64,000 nt of DNA from JAUVDZ01 sp042568205 (GCA_042568205.1 JBHPJE010000003.1:1-64000), one strand, 5' to 3'; counted from the first letter of the stretch, positions 46,065 to 55,202 are shown. Notes: generated by a model not told the origin, from the sequence alone. Translations and numbers: made by a program.

Positions 46065-47782
46065 CTCCTTCAAAACCCAAAGCCGGCGCAACAATTGCGA
46101 TTCCGGGATCAAAAAGCTACACAAATAGAGCTCTGATTCTTGCAGCACTTGCAACAGGCAAAACAACACTTCGCAATCCCCTTTTTAGCGACGACACAAA
46201 GTACACTTTGGAAGCATTGCGCGACTTAGGAGTTGAAGTTGAACGTAAAGGCGATGATTTACATATAGTTGGTGTTGGAGGCAAGTTCAAAGAACCTGGA
46301 AAAAGTTTAAATCTAGGTAATGCAGGTACAGGAATGCGATTTTTAACAGCAGCAATGTCAATAACTGGATTTAAAACAAAACTTTATGGAAATTCACGAA
46401 TGAGCCAGCGTCCAATCAAGGATTTATTGAAAGGTTTACGAGACCTTGGTGTAAAAGTTGAAAGTACAAACAAAACCGGGTGTCCTCCTATAAAAAATCA
46501 GGGTAATGGTGTTAAAGGCGGCAGAGTTGAAATAAGCGGCAAAATTTCAAGCCAGTTTATTTCAGCGATTATGATGATTGCGCCTTTTGCGGAGCAAGAT
46601 GTTGAAATTGTGATTGTTGATGAGCTTGTGAGCAAGCCATATATTGATATGACGATTCAGGTGATTAAGGATTTTGGAGTTTCAGTGTCAAATCATGAAT
46701 ACGAACGGTTTGTGATTAAGGCCGGACAAAAATATAAAGGCTGCGACTATTTAGTTGAAGGCGATACTTCATCAGCTTCTTACTTTTTTGCTTTAGAAAA
46801 ATTACATGACGTTAAACTCGATATCAAAAATATTAAAAAGGATTCGCTTCAGGCTGATATAGGATTTTTAGATGTTGAAGTCGGAGGCGAAATTGATTTA
46901 AATCACATGCCGGATGCAGCAATGACTGTTGCGATCTTAGCCGCCTTTCACAAGGGCAAAACTCGCCTTACTAATATTGCAAATCTTAGAGTTAAGGAGA
47001 CTGATCGTATCAAAGCTTTGGTTACTGAGCTTAATAAAGTTGGTTGCGATGCCCATGAATTAGAAGATGGGATCGAGATTAATGGAGATCCTTCAAAACT
47101 GCACGGTAATGTTGTGATTGAAACTTATGATGATCATCGGATGGCAATGTGTTTTGCGGTTTTGGCTTCAAAGATCGAAAATGTTCAAATTCTTGATCCT
47201 GATTGTACTTCAAAAACTTATCCTACATTTTTTGAGGATCTTGAACGTGCAGGATTTAAAGTTGAAAAAAGAAAAATTCCCAATATTATACTAACTGGTA
47301 TGCGAGGAAGCGGAAAATCTACAATAGGCAAACTGATTGCTAAAAAATTACGATATAGATTCGTTGATACTGATGATAAAATTGAAAAACAGGAGAAAAT
47401 GTCCATATCTGATATGGTTAAAAAGAAATCTTGGTTCTATTTTAGAAAAAAAGAGAAATATGTAGTGCGAAGCATTTCAAATAAGAAAGATGTTGTAATT
47501 GCAACTGGAGGCGGAGTAATCCTGGATAAAGAAAATGTAAAATCTTTGAAAAAATTAGGAAAGATTGTATTCTTAAAATATGATTTAGATGTTTTGGAAG
47601 AAAGATTAAAGAAAAGCCATGAACGACCTGCGCTTACTAAACACAAATCATTAAAAGATGAGCTTAAAGAGGTTTGGAGCAAAAGAAAAGACAAATATTT
47701 AGACACTGCTGACATGGTCTACGAAGACGACAAAGACCTTAACAAAGCCGAAAGAGCTGAACAAATAATTTATTCAATTTAA
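46046..47782 (+). CDS. aroA-aroK: EPSP synthase-shikimate kinase fusion
   Basis: A 578-residue bifunctional protein. Residues 1-405 are EPSP synthase (PGSKSYTNRALILAALA, LGNAGTGMRFLTA, SQRPIKDLL, the late LRVKETDRI and DDHRMAM). Residues about 410-578 are shikimate kinase with Walker A GMRGSGKST, VDTDDKIE and ATGGGVI. Shikimate phosphorylation (AroK) directly precedes the AroA reaction, so fusion joins successive steps but in reverse order along the chain. Such fusions are uncommon in bacteria, though known in the eukaryotic AROM complex. Confidence 0.94.
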   Translation: MQKALITPSKPKAGATIAIPGSKSYTNRALILAALATGKTTLRNPLFSDDTKYTLEALRDLGVEVERKGDDLHIVGVGGKFKEPGKSLNLGNAGTGMRFLTAAMSITGFKTKLYGNSRMSQRPIKDLLKGLRDLGVKVESTNKTGCPPIKNQGNGVKGGRVEISGKISSQFISAIMMIAPFAEQDVEIVIVDELVSKPYIDMTIQVIKDFGVSVSNHEYERFVIKAGQKYKGCDYLVEGDTSSASYFFALEKLHDVKLDIKNIKKDSLQADIGFLDVEVGGEIDLNHMPDAAMTVAILAAFHKGKTRLTNIANLRVKETDRIKALVTELNKVGCDAHELEDGIEINGDPSKLHGNVVIETYDDHRMAMCFAVLASKIENVQILDPDCTSKTYPTFFEDLERAGFKVEKRKIPNIILTGMRGSGKSTIGKLIAKKLRYRFVDTDDKIEKQEKMSISDMVKKKSWFYFRKKEKYVVRSISNKKDVVIATGGGVILDKENVKSLKKLGKIVFLKYDLDVLEERLKKSHERPALTKHKSLKDELKEVWSKRKDKYLDTADMVYEDDKDLNKAERAEQIIYSI

Positions 47783-47792
47783 TCTTATAAAT

Positions 47793-48059
47793 ATGGATGA
47801 TCAAATTATAGAATTACTCGAAAAAAACAATGAACTTCTATCTAAACTAGTAAAATTTCAACAAAAAGAACAACGCGCACAAACACGACGTTGGATTTTC
47901 CAAATCTCACTTCAACTCTTACCTTTTATTCTGCTTTTCATACTTGGTTGGTGGGTATTTGCTGTTGTAAATGAAAACATCGCCTTAGTTCAGGCAAATG
48001 TTGACGCAATTAAAGAGAGTATGTCAGGTATTTGGGATAATGTAACTTTTTGGGACTGA
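47793..48059 (+). CDS. Small single-pass membrane protein (88 residues)
   Basis: It has an N-terminal polar region, one strong membrane segment (LQLLPFILLFILGWWVFAVV) and a short outer tail ending NVTFWD. It is 10 bases after aroA/K but has no obvious link to the pathway. Layout resembles the small proteins at 54923 and 55203. Its UGA stop lies within a stem used by the minus-strand unit beyond. Confidence 0.65.
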   Translation: MDDQIIELLEKNNELLSKLVKFQQKEQRAQTRRWIFQISLQLLPFILLFILGWWVFAVVNENIALVQANVDAIKESMSGIWDNVTFWD

Positions 48060-48090
48060 GGACGCGCAGGTCTATAACATGCACGCCCCC
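48058..48090 (-). other. Stem at the end of the 48105 unit
   Basis: On the minus strand GGGGGCGTGC pairs with GCGCGTCCTC over ten positions including three wobble pairs. It has no U run, so it is either a weak terminator or a 3' stability element. Confidence 0.4.
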
Positions 48091-48104
48091 AGGATCCCTC
48101 GTCG

Positions 48105-48215
48105 CTAGCCAAAGCAATACTCCAAGAAAGGAATGCTGAAGGGTGAGAGGGCGATGAGGCAGAGCATCAGGTACTGCCGACGGTCGTGCTTGTCGTGCCA
48201 ATTGACTTCCAACAT
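48105..48215 (-). CDS. 36-residue membrane microprotein with perfect Shine-Dalgarno
   Basis: ATG at 48215, TAG at 48105. The first 15 residues are polar (MLEVNWHDKHDRRQY) and the rest is hydrophobic (LMLCLIALSPFSIPFLEY), so it is probably a single-pass membrane peptide. AGGAGGTGAT at 48219-48228 is a ten-base complement of the 16S 3' end with ideal spacing. The codons are GC-rich, unlike neighbouring genes. The promoter and leader structure support real expression. It resembles no known family and the encoded peptide has not been recognised. Confidence 0.6.
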   Translation of the reverse strand: MLEVNWHDKHDRRQYLMLCLIALSPFSIPFLEYCFG

Positions 48216-48229
48216 GGTATCACCTCCTA

Positions 48230-48330
48230 GGGTGCTGGTTGCGGGGTAAGTTGACGAGGAACGAAGGTCTGTCAGTCGACTCGTACTTAAAGTAGAATCG
48301 AAGTACAGACACTCGTGTTCATCAGCTTTG
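48230..48330 (-). promoter_or_regulatory. Structured leader of the 36-residue gene
   Basis: The minus strand carries GTCTGT pairing with ACAGAC and, inside it, GTACTT pairing with AAGTAC, about 80 bases before the Shine-Dalgarno. The interval is GC-rich with no other coding sense. Confidence 0.45.
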
Positions 48331-48337
48331 AACTATA

Positions 48338-48366
48338 TTTATACCACTTTTAGAATTATTTGTCAA
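48338..48366 (-). promoter_or_regulatory. Near-consensus promoter of the 36-residue gene
   Basis: Minus strand TTGACA (48361-48366), 17 bases, TATAAA (48338-48343). The -35 box overlaps the last codons of the upstream gene that ends at 48356. Confidence 0.75.
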
Positions 48367-48862
48367 GAGGCGTATTTTTGGGCATTCCATCCCAACCTCT
48401 ATTTGCAAGGTCTCTTACACCTTGAACTTCTCCTGGCAAACCTCTAATAAAACTTAGAAGACCTTCTTCTTTTATGCAATCTCTAGAATATCCAATTATT
48501 GCTGCAGTCAAACCCTTTGTAACGGAAATTATATGAATTAAATCCACTCCATCCTCTTTTAATTCTGTTAGATCATTAAAAGCTTCTGCTCCTTTTTTTC
48601 TTATCATATCACCGAGCGTGCTTACTAATGCTTCACCTATACCTGCTGCAGCATGAGCAATTTCACTTCCTTTTACACTAGGTTTAGCTTGCATCATTCT
48701 GCCAATACTTAAATCAGCATCTTCTAGAGTTTCTAAAGTTCTATGTTTAACATTTTTTCCAATAATAGCCGCGAGTAACTGGACTATAGATGCAGTTGGT
48801 TTTACACTTTCAGGTGCGTTATCTCTGATTGTTTTATCAATAAATTCAATAGGGCCATTCAT
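48356..48862 (-). CDS. Hypothetical 168-residue protein
   Basis: I do not recognise this soluble, helical protein. It contains a central Ala/Gly-rich segment (EIAHAAAGIGEALVSTL) and no signal peptide. It lies 39 bases after the U32 peptidase gene in the same direction, so the two may be co-transcribed. Confidence 0.6.
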   Translation of the reverse strand: MNGPIEFIDKTIRDNAPESVKPTASIVQLLAAIIGKNVKHRTLETLEDADLSIGRMMQAKPSVKGSEIAHAAAGIGEALVSTLGDMIRKKGAEAFNDLTELKEDGVDLIHIISVTKGLTAAIIGYSRDCIKEEGLLSFIRGLPGEVQGVRDLANRGWDGMPKNTPLDK

Positions 48863-48901
48863 AGTGTGTTTGTTAAAAATAAGATCAAAATATACACATT
48901 T

Positions 48902-50086
48902 CTAACATCTTTGTCTAATAAATGCTCCTTCAGAAACCTCTTTATCAAATTTAAAGATCCTCTCCCCTGCTCCGCCATGTGCTGCATCGATTTCTTCATC
49001 TTTATCAAACATTGATTCGATCTTTGCATCAAAAACTCCCGAAGGTGAAAAAACTTCAACTTCTGCACCTTTTTCAATTTTATTTCGAACCTCTACTGAA
49101 CCATGCTCTCTAACTACCCCAATAAATTTGTGAGTTTGTTTAGGTTCATTTTTTTCAAAATGGATATCGTTTTCTGTAAATGTTCCAACTAAGAATCCTG
49201 GAGAATAACCACGATTAGCTGTTTTTAACAACTCAGTTAATAAATCAGGATCATACTCACATCCATTATCAATTGCACGTCTATAAACATTAGTCACAGT
49301 TGATAAATAATAAATTGATTTAGATCGCCCTTCAACTTTAAATCCAACAACACCAGCGTCCTTTAGTTCTTTTAGATAAGGAAGCGCGCAAATATCACGA
49401 GAATTCATTATATAGCTTCCATGTTCATCTTCTTCGATCGGCATATATTCGCCTGGACGCATTTCTTCTTCAAGATATGCTTTGTATTTCCAACGACAAC
49501 TTTGAGCACAGATTCCTTGGTTTGCATCACGATGAGTCATATATTGAGACATCAAACATCGGCCAGAATAAGCCACGCAAATCGCACCATGAACAAAAGC
49601 TTCAAGTTCAATCTCAGGAACCTTCTCATGAATCTCTTTAATCTCATTTAAGTTAAGTTCTCTTGGCAAAACAACTCGCTTTGCACCTTGCTCATACCAA
49701 AATTTAACATCTCCGTAATTTATTGCGTTTGCCTGAACAGATATATGAATTCGGGCATCAGGCCACTCCTCTTTAATAATCGAAAACACACCAGGATTCG
49801 CAACAATCAAAGCATCAGGTTTAATTTCTTTTAAATATTTAATATGCTCACGAAAAGCCTCAAGTTTTGAATTATGAGGATAAATATTGCAAGTTATATA
49901 TATTTTTTTACCTAAGGCATGCGCTTTATCAATCGAATCCTTAAGTTTCTCTTTATCGAAATCATTTGATCGACTTCGCATGCTAAATCCGGTTAAGCCC
50001 ATATAGACTGTGTCTGCACCATATTTGAAAGCAAAATCCATTTTTTCCGGAGATCCTCCGGGTACGATTAATTCAGGTTGTAACAT
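48902..50086 (-). CDS. U32-family peptidase/tRNA hydroxylation-type protein
   Basis: A 394-residue protein of the U32 (YegQ/TrhP) family. It has an N-terminal ELIVPGGSPEKMDFAFKYGA, CNIYPHNSK and the signature EAFVHGAICVAYSGRCLMSQ, followed by a Cys-rich site (GICAQSCRWKYKAY). In E. coli TrhP this family acts in tRNA wobble-uridine hydroxylation, while others were described as collagenases. The cysteines probably bind iron-sulfur. The C-terminal beta-barrel is short. Confidence 0.9.
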   Translation of the reverse strand: MLQPELIVPGGSPEKMDFAFKYGADTVYMGLTGFSMRSRSNDFDKEKLKDSIDKAHALGKKIYITCNIYPHNSKLEAFREHIKYLKEIKPDALIVANPGVFSIIKEEWPDARIHISVQANAINYGDVKFWYEQGAKRVVLPRELNLNEIKEIHEKVPEIELEAFVHGAICVAYSGRCLMSQYMTHRDANQGICAQSCRWKYKAYLEEEMRPGEYMPIEEDEHGSYIMNSRDICALPYLKELKDAGVVGFKVEGRSKSIYYLSTVTNVYRRAIDNGCEYDPDLLTELLKTANRGYSPGFLVGTFTENDIHFEKNEPKQTHKFIGVVREHGSVEVRNKIEKGAEVEVFSPSGVFDAKIESMFDKDEEIDAAHGGAGERIFKFDKEVSEGAFIRQRC

Positions 50087-50143
50087 CTAAGTGTAGGTTA
50101 AATGTGGACTCCAAACTTAACAAAAATGTGCTATGATTGCAAC

Positions 50144-51592
50144 ATGAAACAGTTCGACTTTATTGTTATTGGATCCGGAATCTCAGGACTTAACTTTGCG
50201 CTCAATGCTTCCAAAAAAGGCAAAGTTTTGATTGTTACAAAAAAGAAGATTATTGAAGCTGCAACAAACTACGCTCAAGGAGGAATTGCTGCAGTTTTAG
50301 GCAAACTCGACAATTATGAAAAGCATATAAATGACACAATGAAGGCCGGAGCATTTCATAATAATAAACGAGCTGTTGAATATATGGTAAAAAACGGCCC
50401 AAAAGAAATCCAAAAGCTTTTAGATCTAGGTGTCCCATTTGAAAAAAATAAATCAGAACTCGAATTAACAAAAGAAGGAGGACATTCAACTCGTCGCGTT
50501 GCTTTTGTTGGAGACCGCACTGGCCATTCAATTGAAAAAGCGCTTATTAATGCGGTTAAAAAAGATCCACAGATTGAAGTCTGGGAAAATACTTTTGCGA
50601 TCGACCTTCTAGTTAAAGCTGGACGATGTTATGGAATCGAAGTCCTACAAAACAATCGCACCCTTCAATTATTTGCTTCTGCAGTTATTCTCGCAACAGG
50701 TGGACTCGGACAAGTATACAAACACACAACAAATCCTCGCATCTCAACTGGAGACGGATTGGCAATGGCAATCAGAGCTGGAGCTAAAATCCAAGATTTA
50801 GAATTCATTCAATTTCATCCAACTGCTTTGGATATGCCTCGAAAAAAACGCTTTCTATTAACTGAAGCTTTACGTGGAGAAGGCGCAATACTCATTAATA
50901 ACAAAGGTGAGCGCTTTATTGATGAATTAAAACCAAGAGACGTTGTTGCTCGAGCAATTTACGAACAAAAAGGACAAACTTATTTAGATATTTCTCATAA
51001 AGATCCAAAGTATATAAGAAAAAGATTCAATCATATATACAAAGAACTTAAAAAACGAGGTTTAGATATATCAAAAGAGAAAATCCCAGTATCCCCTGCT
51101 GCTCATTATGCGTGTGGAGGAGTAAAAGTTAACCTTAAGGGTGAAACTAGCATTAAAAACCTTTATGCGTTTGGTGAAGTAGCGTGCACAGGTGTTCATG
51201 GAGCAAATAGATTAGCAAGTAACTCTCTTTTAGAAGCAATTGTATTCAGTCATCGTATTGCACATGAGATCAAAAAGACAAAATATTCCAAATATCCAAA
51301 ATTCCCATACATAATTTTCAAAAAAACTAATACTAAGCCATACAAATCAAAAATCAAAGAAATCATGTGGAAATTTGCTGGTATTTCTCGCACACCCCAA
51401 GGTCTCAAAGATGGCTTAAATAAACTACAAAACTTGAACAAAAAATTTATCCATGTTCAAAAAAATATTTCTTCTCTTGAAGCTCGAAATTTGCTTGATA
51501 TTTCTAATCAAATAATCAAATCTGCAATAAAAAGAAAAGGATCTTTAGGTTGTCATTATTTAGAACCACCAATGTTTGGAACTGATTCGTGA
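50144..51592 (+). CDS. nadB: L-aspartate oxidase
   Basis: A 482-residue FAD enzyme. FAD motif VIGSGISGLNFALNA is at the N-terminus. The NadB-type sequences NYAQGGIAAV, GGHSTRRVAFVGDRTG, EFIQFHPTAL, LLTEALRGEGA, PAAHYACGG and ANRLASNSLLEA are all present. It oxidises aspartate to iminoaspartate, the first step of de novo NAD synthesis. NadA and NadC are not in the window. ATG at 50144 is used. The open frame from 50102 has no family support. It overlaps the converging HD-GYP-like gene by 37 bases. Confidence 0.93.
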   Translation: MKQFDFIVIGSGISGLNFALNASKKGKVLIVTKKKIIEAATNYAQGGIAAVLGKLDNYEKHINDTMKAGAFHNNKRAVEYMVKNGPKEIQKLLDLGVPFEKNKSELELTKEGGHSTRRVAFVGDRTGHSIEKALINAVKKDPQIEVWENTFAIDLLVKAGRCYGIEVLQNNRTLQLFASAVILATGGLGQVYKHTTNPRISTGDGLAMAIRAGAKIQDLEFIQFHPTALDMPRKKRFLLTEALRGEGAILINNKGERFIDELKPRDVVARAIYEQKGQTYLDISHKDPKYIRKRFNHIYKELKKRGLDISKEKIPVSPAAHYACGGVKVNLKGETSIKNLYAFGEVACTGVHGANRLASNSLLEAIVFSHRIAHEIKKTKYSKYPKFPYIIFKKTNTKPYKSKIKEIMWKFAGISRTPQGLKDGLNKLQNLNKKFIHVQKNISSLEARNLLDISNQIIKSAIKRKGSLGCHYLEPPMFGTDS

Positions 51593-54500
51593 TTTCCATT
51601 TGAGGCATCTTGAACATCTTTATCAGAATAACCATTTGCACCATAATATTCATCTAGAGAATGTTTGCCTTGTTCAGCAATCCATCCTTCAAACATACTA
51701 ACAAACTGATCACATATTTTTCCATATTGTTCTTCAGTTTCTTTTGCATTAATCTTCATAGTTCGCATAAATCCTCCGAACATTTCAGCTCTAATGCACT
51801 CCTTGCTCATTGCTACACCACATCCTCTTCCACCAGATAATCCCCTCACACTTGCAGATTGATCAAGTCCGCTTTGTTGTATAAATTTTCCAACTTCTGG
51901 CATTTCAATGTATCTGATTACATCATCTAGTTGATAAGAGACAGGCAATTCAAATTCATTCTTAACTCCATTAGGGATCTTTCCATGTGAAATTAGTTCA
52001 TTGAAAACACCTTTATTAACATATCTCACAAAAGCATGAACTAAATAATGAGGGAAGTTGATACCAATATTAGATATTGCAAATCCAACTAAATCCTGAA
52101 GTGTCAATTCATCTCTATATGCTCTTGTTTTTGCATTCATTGCTTCAAAAATATCAAATGATAAAGCAACATCTTTGTTTCTTTTACCTTGTAAAGTTTC
52201 AGGTCTTTCCCTAAGCTTAGCTTTTTCTTCATCAGTAAGTGCTTCAAAATGATCTGCTAATTTATCATTAATTTGTTCCTGATATTTTCTACCTTTTAAA
52301 TCCCATGGATAACCTTTTCTATTTCCTTCTTGTATATGATGAACCATCTCTAATTTAACAACTTCATCGAAACCTAATAATCCGCAAAGAATTTCTGCTC
52401 CGCTAGGTGGGTGATTTGTTATACTATCAAATTCAGGATCATTTAGGGCTCCTGGTTTAAATAAAACTATCAAAGGAGATTCTGATTTTCCAGTATCATG
52501 ATGCCTTGCGTAATTGACAAGCAAAGAAGTATCAAAACTCATATTCAACATGTCTTTGTGCTCACTATTCCACTCATCACAGAAAATTCGAATGAATTCC
52601 TGAATTCTAGCTTTATGTTCAATAGTTGCTTCATCAAGTAAAGTATCAGTTAAAGGTCCACTTAAATCATAAAGTCTTTGTCGGTCTTTAACTTCTTTCC
52701 CTTCTGAATTTTTATATAACGAGTGAATTTTAAGGGCTTTTTCTAATGCTGTAGCAATCATCATTAATGATCCTTTTGTATATTTAGTTAATTCATGGGC
52801 ACTTTCAATTACGATCGTATGATCATCATGATTAAATTCATCATGTGTGTTTAAAGATAATGTCGTAACATAAATCTTTTTTCCATCCTTTTCAATTGTT
52901 CCTTCTCGAATTACAGAAAATTCATCATTTGATCTGAGTTTCCATCTAGGCAATTCATTTCTTTTAATTAACTTGATGTTTGAAGCAGAAGGCACGAAAG
53001 GTGGAATAATCCTCACTAAAGTAGCTGAAAAATCATCCTCACAATCTTCTTTTGATGCAAGTTTCTGCGCTTTTATTATCCTTAATAAGGCTTTTGTCCA
53101 CTGTTCAAGCTGATTACGTTTAGCAACTTCTTCAATATTTAAATTATCTAAAATATTTGTTATGCGTTCTTCTGAAAACCTACTATTAACATAATTAATT
53201 CTTAATATTTCTTTATAAGCAGTTTCTATTTGTGACAATAATAATTTATCCTTGGAATCTAATTCCAAAAGAATTGAATATGCATTAAGTAAATAGGCTA
53301 CTCCATTTAAATATTTATCATGATCGTATTCTTCTTTTAATTGTTCGATTTCTAACTTACCTAAAACAAATAGACGTTGTGCTTCTAATGGTAAGTATTC
53401 GGCGCGTGGTCGATTAATAACTGATTCTTCGATTGAATAAGCGCTAAATTTGTCTTTAATTTTATTTAATTCTAATATCTCTTCTTCATCTTCAAAATTG
53501 AATATGTTCCACAATTTACTATTTACTAAAGTTTGTACAAATTCAGGACATAAATCCCCAAGTTTTGAACAAGCTAATAAAATTTTACTTTTTTCTGCAG
53601 GCTTTTGTCCCTCTTTGTTTCTAAGCAAGGCAATCTCAGCTTCAATTAAATTAAGCCAACCATCAAAAATCCCATTTTGGCTGGTCTTCACATTACCAAT
53701 TATTATTTTTGCCACTCTAAAGGCATTTTGCGCATCCTCTAACCTTGAATATCTTAAAGCTGCTCGTGCCTCAAAAATCTTAATTTCTTGAGCTACTTTA
53801 GGAAATTTAGTGAAATTTGTAATAAAAAGCATTCTTAAACCAATCAAAGCTTGATCATAATGCTCCTCACTAATACATGCCTGAGCATAATATCTTTTAG
53901 CTTTAAGCTGTAATTTATATTCCTCTCCTAGGTTATCAGTATGTTTCATCCTCTCAATTTTTTCTTCTAAAAGCAAAAAATCCTTGGCTGCAGCGTCATA
54001 ATCACCTTCTGCCATTCTTTTTAGGGTAGATTGTATTACAGAATGTGAATCAACCCAATCTTGAACTCCGGCAAGTTTTTTAAGAAAAGGATCTCTTGAA
54101 TCTTCATTTAAATTCAATAAATCTTCTACAAAATCAACTATATCAAATATTCTATTCCTGATACTTTTTCTTTGGTCCTTTGGTCCTTCCTTTAAAACAA
54201 AAGCTGCACCTTCTACTAATTCTCCTGTTTGATTTCTACATTCTCTGGATTTTTCTGCAGCATATTCTGATAATATTCCACATTGATGTGCTAAATCCAA
54301 TTGTGAAGTACATCTAATAAAATAAATCCTCGCTACAAAAGCCCAACGGGAAATATAGTAGAATAAAAGCCAGTTTGCTTTAATTGAATCATCATCAAGA
54401 TCGTCAGGTGCCTTATCAGGCAATTCTGTAACAAATGAAATAAAATCCTTTATCTCAGCTATTGAACGTGGATTTAAAGGAACTTTAAATTTGTTTTGTC

Positions 54501-54801
54501 CATATACACTACTGTAAATTTTTTCAATTTCAGCTGAATACCTACACATAGTTTCAATAACCTCAGATGCAGGCACTTGTAAATCTGTTTCACATCTAAT
54601 AACCATATCAAGAGAAGCGCACCTTCTCCATTGATCATCTAATTCATTTGAATTGCTTTCTACCTTTGAATGAGCTTCAGTAAACATTGCTCTAGCCTTT
54701 TCTAAATCACCTTCAGCTCGAATATCATTTGCTTTGTCATACAATTGAACATAAGACTTTTCAAGAGGTTCAGTTCTGTCCAAGGATCGCTCATCCATCA
54801 T
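51556..54801 (-). CDS. Large TPR and degenerate HD-GYP-like protein
   Basis: A protein of about 1,081 residues. The first 600 residues are helical with TPR-like repeats. A region around residues 650-720 may be a GAF-like or regulatory domain. Then an HD-type phosphohydrolase fold follows: ARHHDTGKSES near 765, NHPPSGAEIL near 795 and HHIQEGNRKGYP near 820. This recalls HD-GYP cyclic-di-GMP phosphodiesterases, but the usual HHE-DG-GYP box is altered. It could bind or cut a nucleotide, or be inactive. I start at ATG 54801. The open frame to 54969 runs through the promoter of the divergent gene. Confidence 0.75.
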   Translation of the reverse strand: MMDERSLDRTEPLEKSYVQLYDKANDIRAEGDLEKARAMFTEAHSKVESNSNELDDQWRRCASLDMVIRCETDLQVPASEVIETMCRYSAEIEKIYSSVYGQNKFKVPLNPRSIAEIKDFISFVTELPDKAPDDLDDDSIKANWLLFYYISRWAFVARIYFIRCTSQLDLAHQCGILSEYAAEKSRECRNQTGELVEGAAFVLKEGPKDQRKSIRNRIFDIVDFVEDLLNLNEDSRDPFLKKLAGVQDWVDSHSVIQSTLKRMAEGDYDAAAKDFLLLEEKIERMKHTDNLGEEYKLQLKAKRYYAQACISEEHYDQALIGLRMLFITNFTKFPKVAQEIKIFEARAALRYSRLEDAQNAFRVAKIIIGNVKTSQNGIFDGWLNLIEAEIALLRNKEGQKPAEKSKILLACSKLGDLCPEFVQTLVNSKLWNIFNFEDEEEILELNKIKDKFSAYSIEESVINRPRAEYLPLEAQRLFVLGKLEIEQLKEEYDHDKYLNGVAYLLNAYSILLELDSKDKLLLSQIETAYKEILRINYVNSRFSEERITNILDNLNIEEVAKRNQLEQWTKALLRIIKAQKLASKEDCEDDFSATLVRIIPPFVPSASNIKLIKRNELPRWKLRSNDEFSVIREGTIEKDGKKIYVTTLSLNTHDEFNHDDHTIVIESAHELTKYTKGSLMMIATALEKALKIHSLYKNSEGKEVKDRQRLYDLSGPLTDTLLDEATIEHKARIQEFIRIFCDEWNSEHKDMLNMSFDTSLLVNYARHHDTGKSESPLIVLFKPGALNDPEFDSITNHPPSGAEILCGLLGFDEVVKLEMVHHIQEGNRKGYPWDLKGRKYQEQINDKLADHFEALTDEEKAKLRERPETLQGKRNKDVALSFDIFEAMNAKTRAYRDELTLQDLVGFAISNIGINFPHYLVHAFVRYVNKGVFNELISHGKIPNGVKNEFELPVSYQLDDVIRYIEMPEVGKFIQQSGLDQSASVRGLSGGRGCGVAMSKECIRAEMFGGFMRTMKINAKETEEQYGKICDQFVSMFEGWIAEQGKHSLDEYYGANGYSDKDVQDASNGNHESVPNIGGSK

Positions 54802-54857
54802 CTTAGTATTTATTAGTCTAGTAGTTAAATGTAAGGAAAAAAAGTCCCAAAAGCAAG

Positions 54858-54886
54858 TTGACATCCATGGTTGGATATTGTATAAT
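54858..54886 (+). promoter_or_regulatory. Perfect consensus promoter of a 74-residue membrane protein gene
   Basis: TTGACA (54858-54863), 17 bases, TATAAT (54881-54886), 36 bases before the ATG at 54923. Both boxes match the sigma-70 consensus exactly. Confidence 0.8.
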
Positions 54887-54922
54887 ATTTGTTGGGTATG
54901 AATTATTTCTAACAACGACAAA

Positions 54923-55147
54923 ATGTTCCACAAACAAACAAAAAACAAAAATCTATGGATTGCACTCATTGTAGTGACAGTTCTAGTAGCAATTTCAATG
55001 CTACTTCAGGCTCAGATCCTTGCAGTATTAAGTGATATGCAAGCATTTATTTTCAAATTCAACTATGTAATGGATGCAAACCCTTTACCTGCTAGACCAG
55101 TAGATTTAGTAATGGATGCAAACCCCTTACCTGCTAGAACATTTTAA
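54923..55147 (+). CDS. Small membrane protein with duplicated C-terminal motif
   Basis: A 74-residue protein with a basic N-terminus, one membrane helix (LWIALIVVTVLVAISMLL) and an outer tail that carries VMDANPLPAR twice, 14 residues apart. The exact consensus promoter suggests high expression. No homologue is recognised. It resembles the next small membrane gene at 55203 in topology only. Confidence 0.7.
   Translation: MFHKQTKNKNLWIALIVVTVLVAISMLLQAQILAVLSDMQAFIFKFNYVMDANPLPARPVDLVMDANPLPARTF
55067..55138 (+). repeat. Tandem 42-bp period repeat in coding sequence
   Basis: The 30-base unit starting at 55067 recurs at 55109 with a single C/T change and encodes the repeated VMDANPLPAR. The in-frame 42-base period points to recent slippage or duplication. 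Confidence 0.9.
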
Positions 55148-55164
55148 TCAATAAATATTTTATT

Positions 55165-55193
55165 ATAGCTTTATAATATTCGAATAAAGCTAT
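55165..55193 (+). promoter_or_regulatory. 10-bp inverted repeat overlapping a -10 box
   Basis: ATAGCTTTAT (55165-55174) and ATAAAGCTAT (55184-55193) form a perfect palindrome that includes TATAAT (55172-55177), 10 bases before the ATG at 55203. It may be an operator or, alternatively, the terminator of the upstream small gene. Confidence 0.45.
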
Positions 55194-55202
55194 TCAACAC
55201 AG

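Noticed and set aside
50144..51592. Alternative genetic code with UGA read as glycine
   Set aside because: UGA ends nadB and the gene at 47793-48059 at sensible places, and no conserved gene contains internal in-frame UGA.
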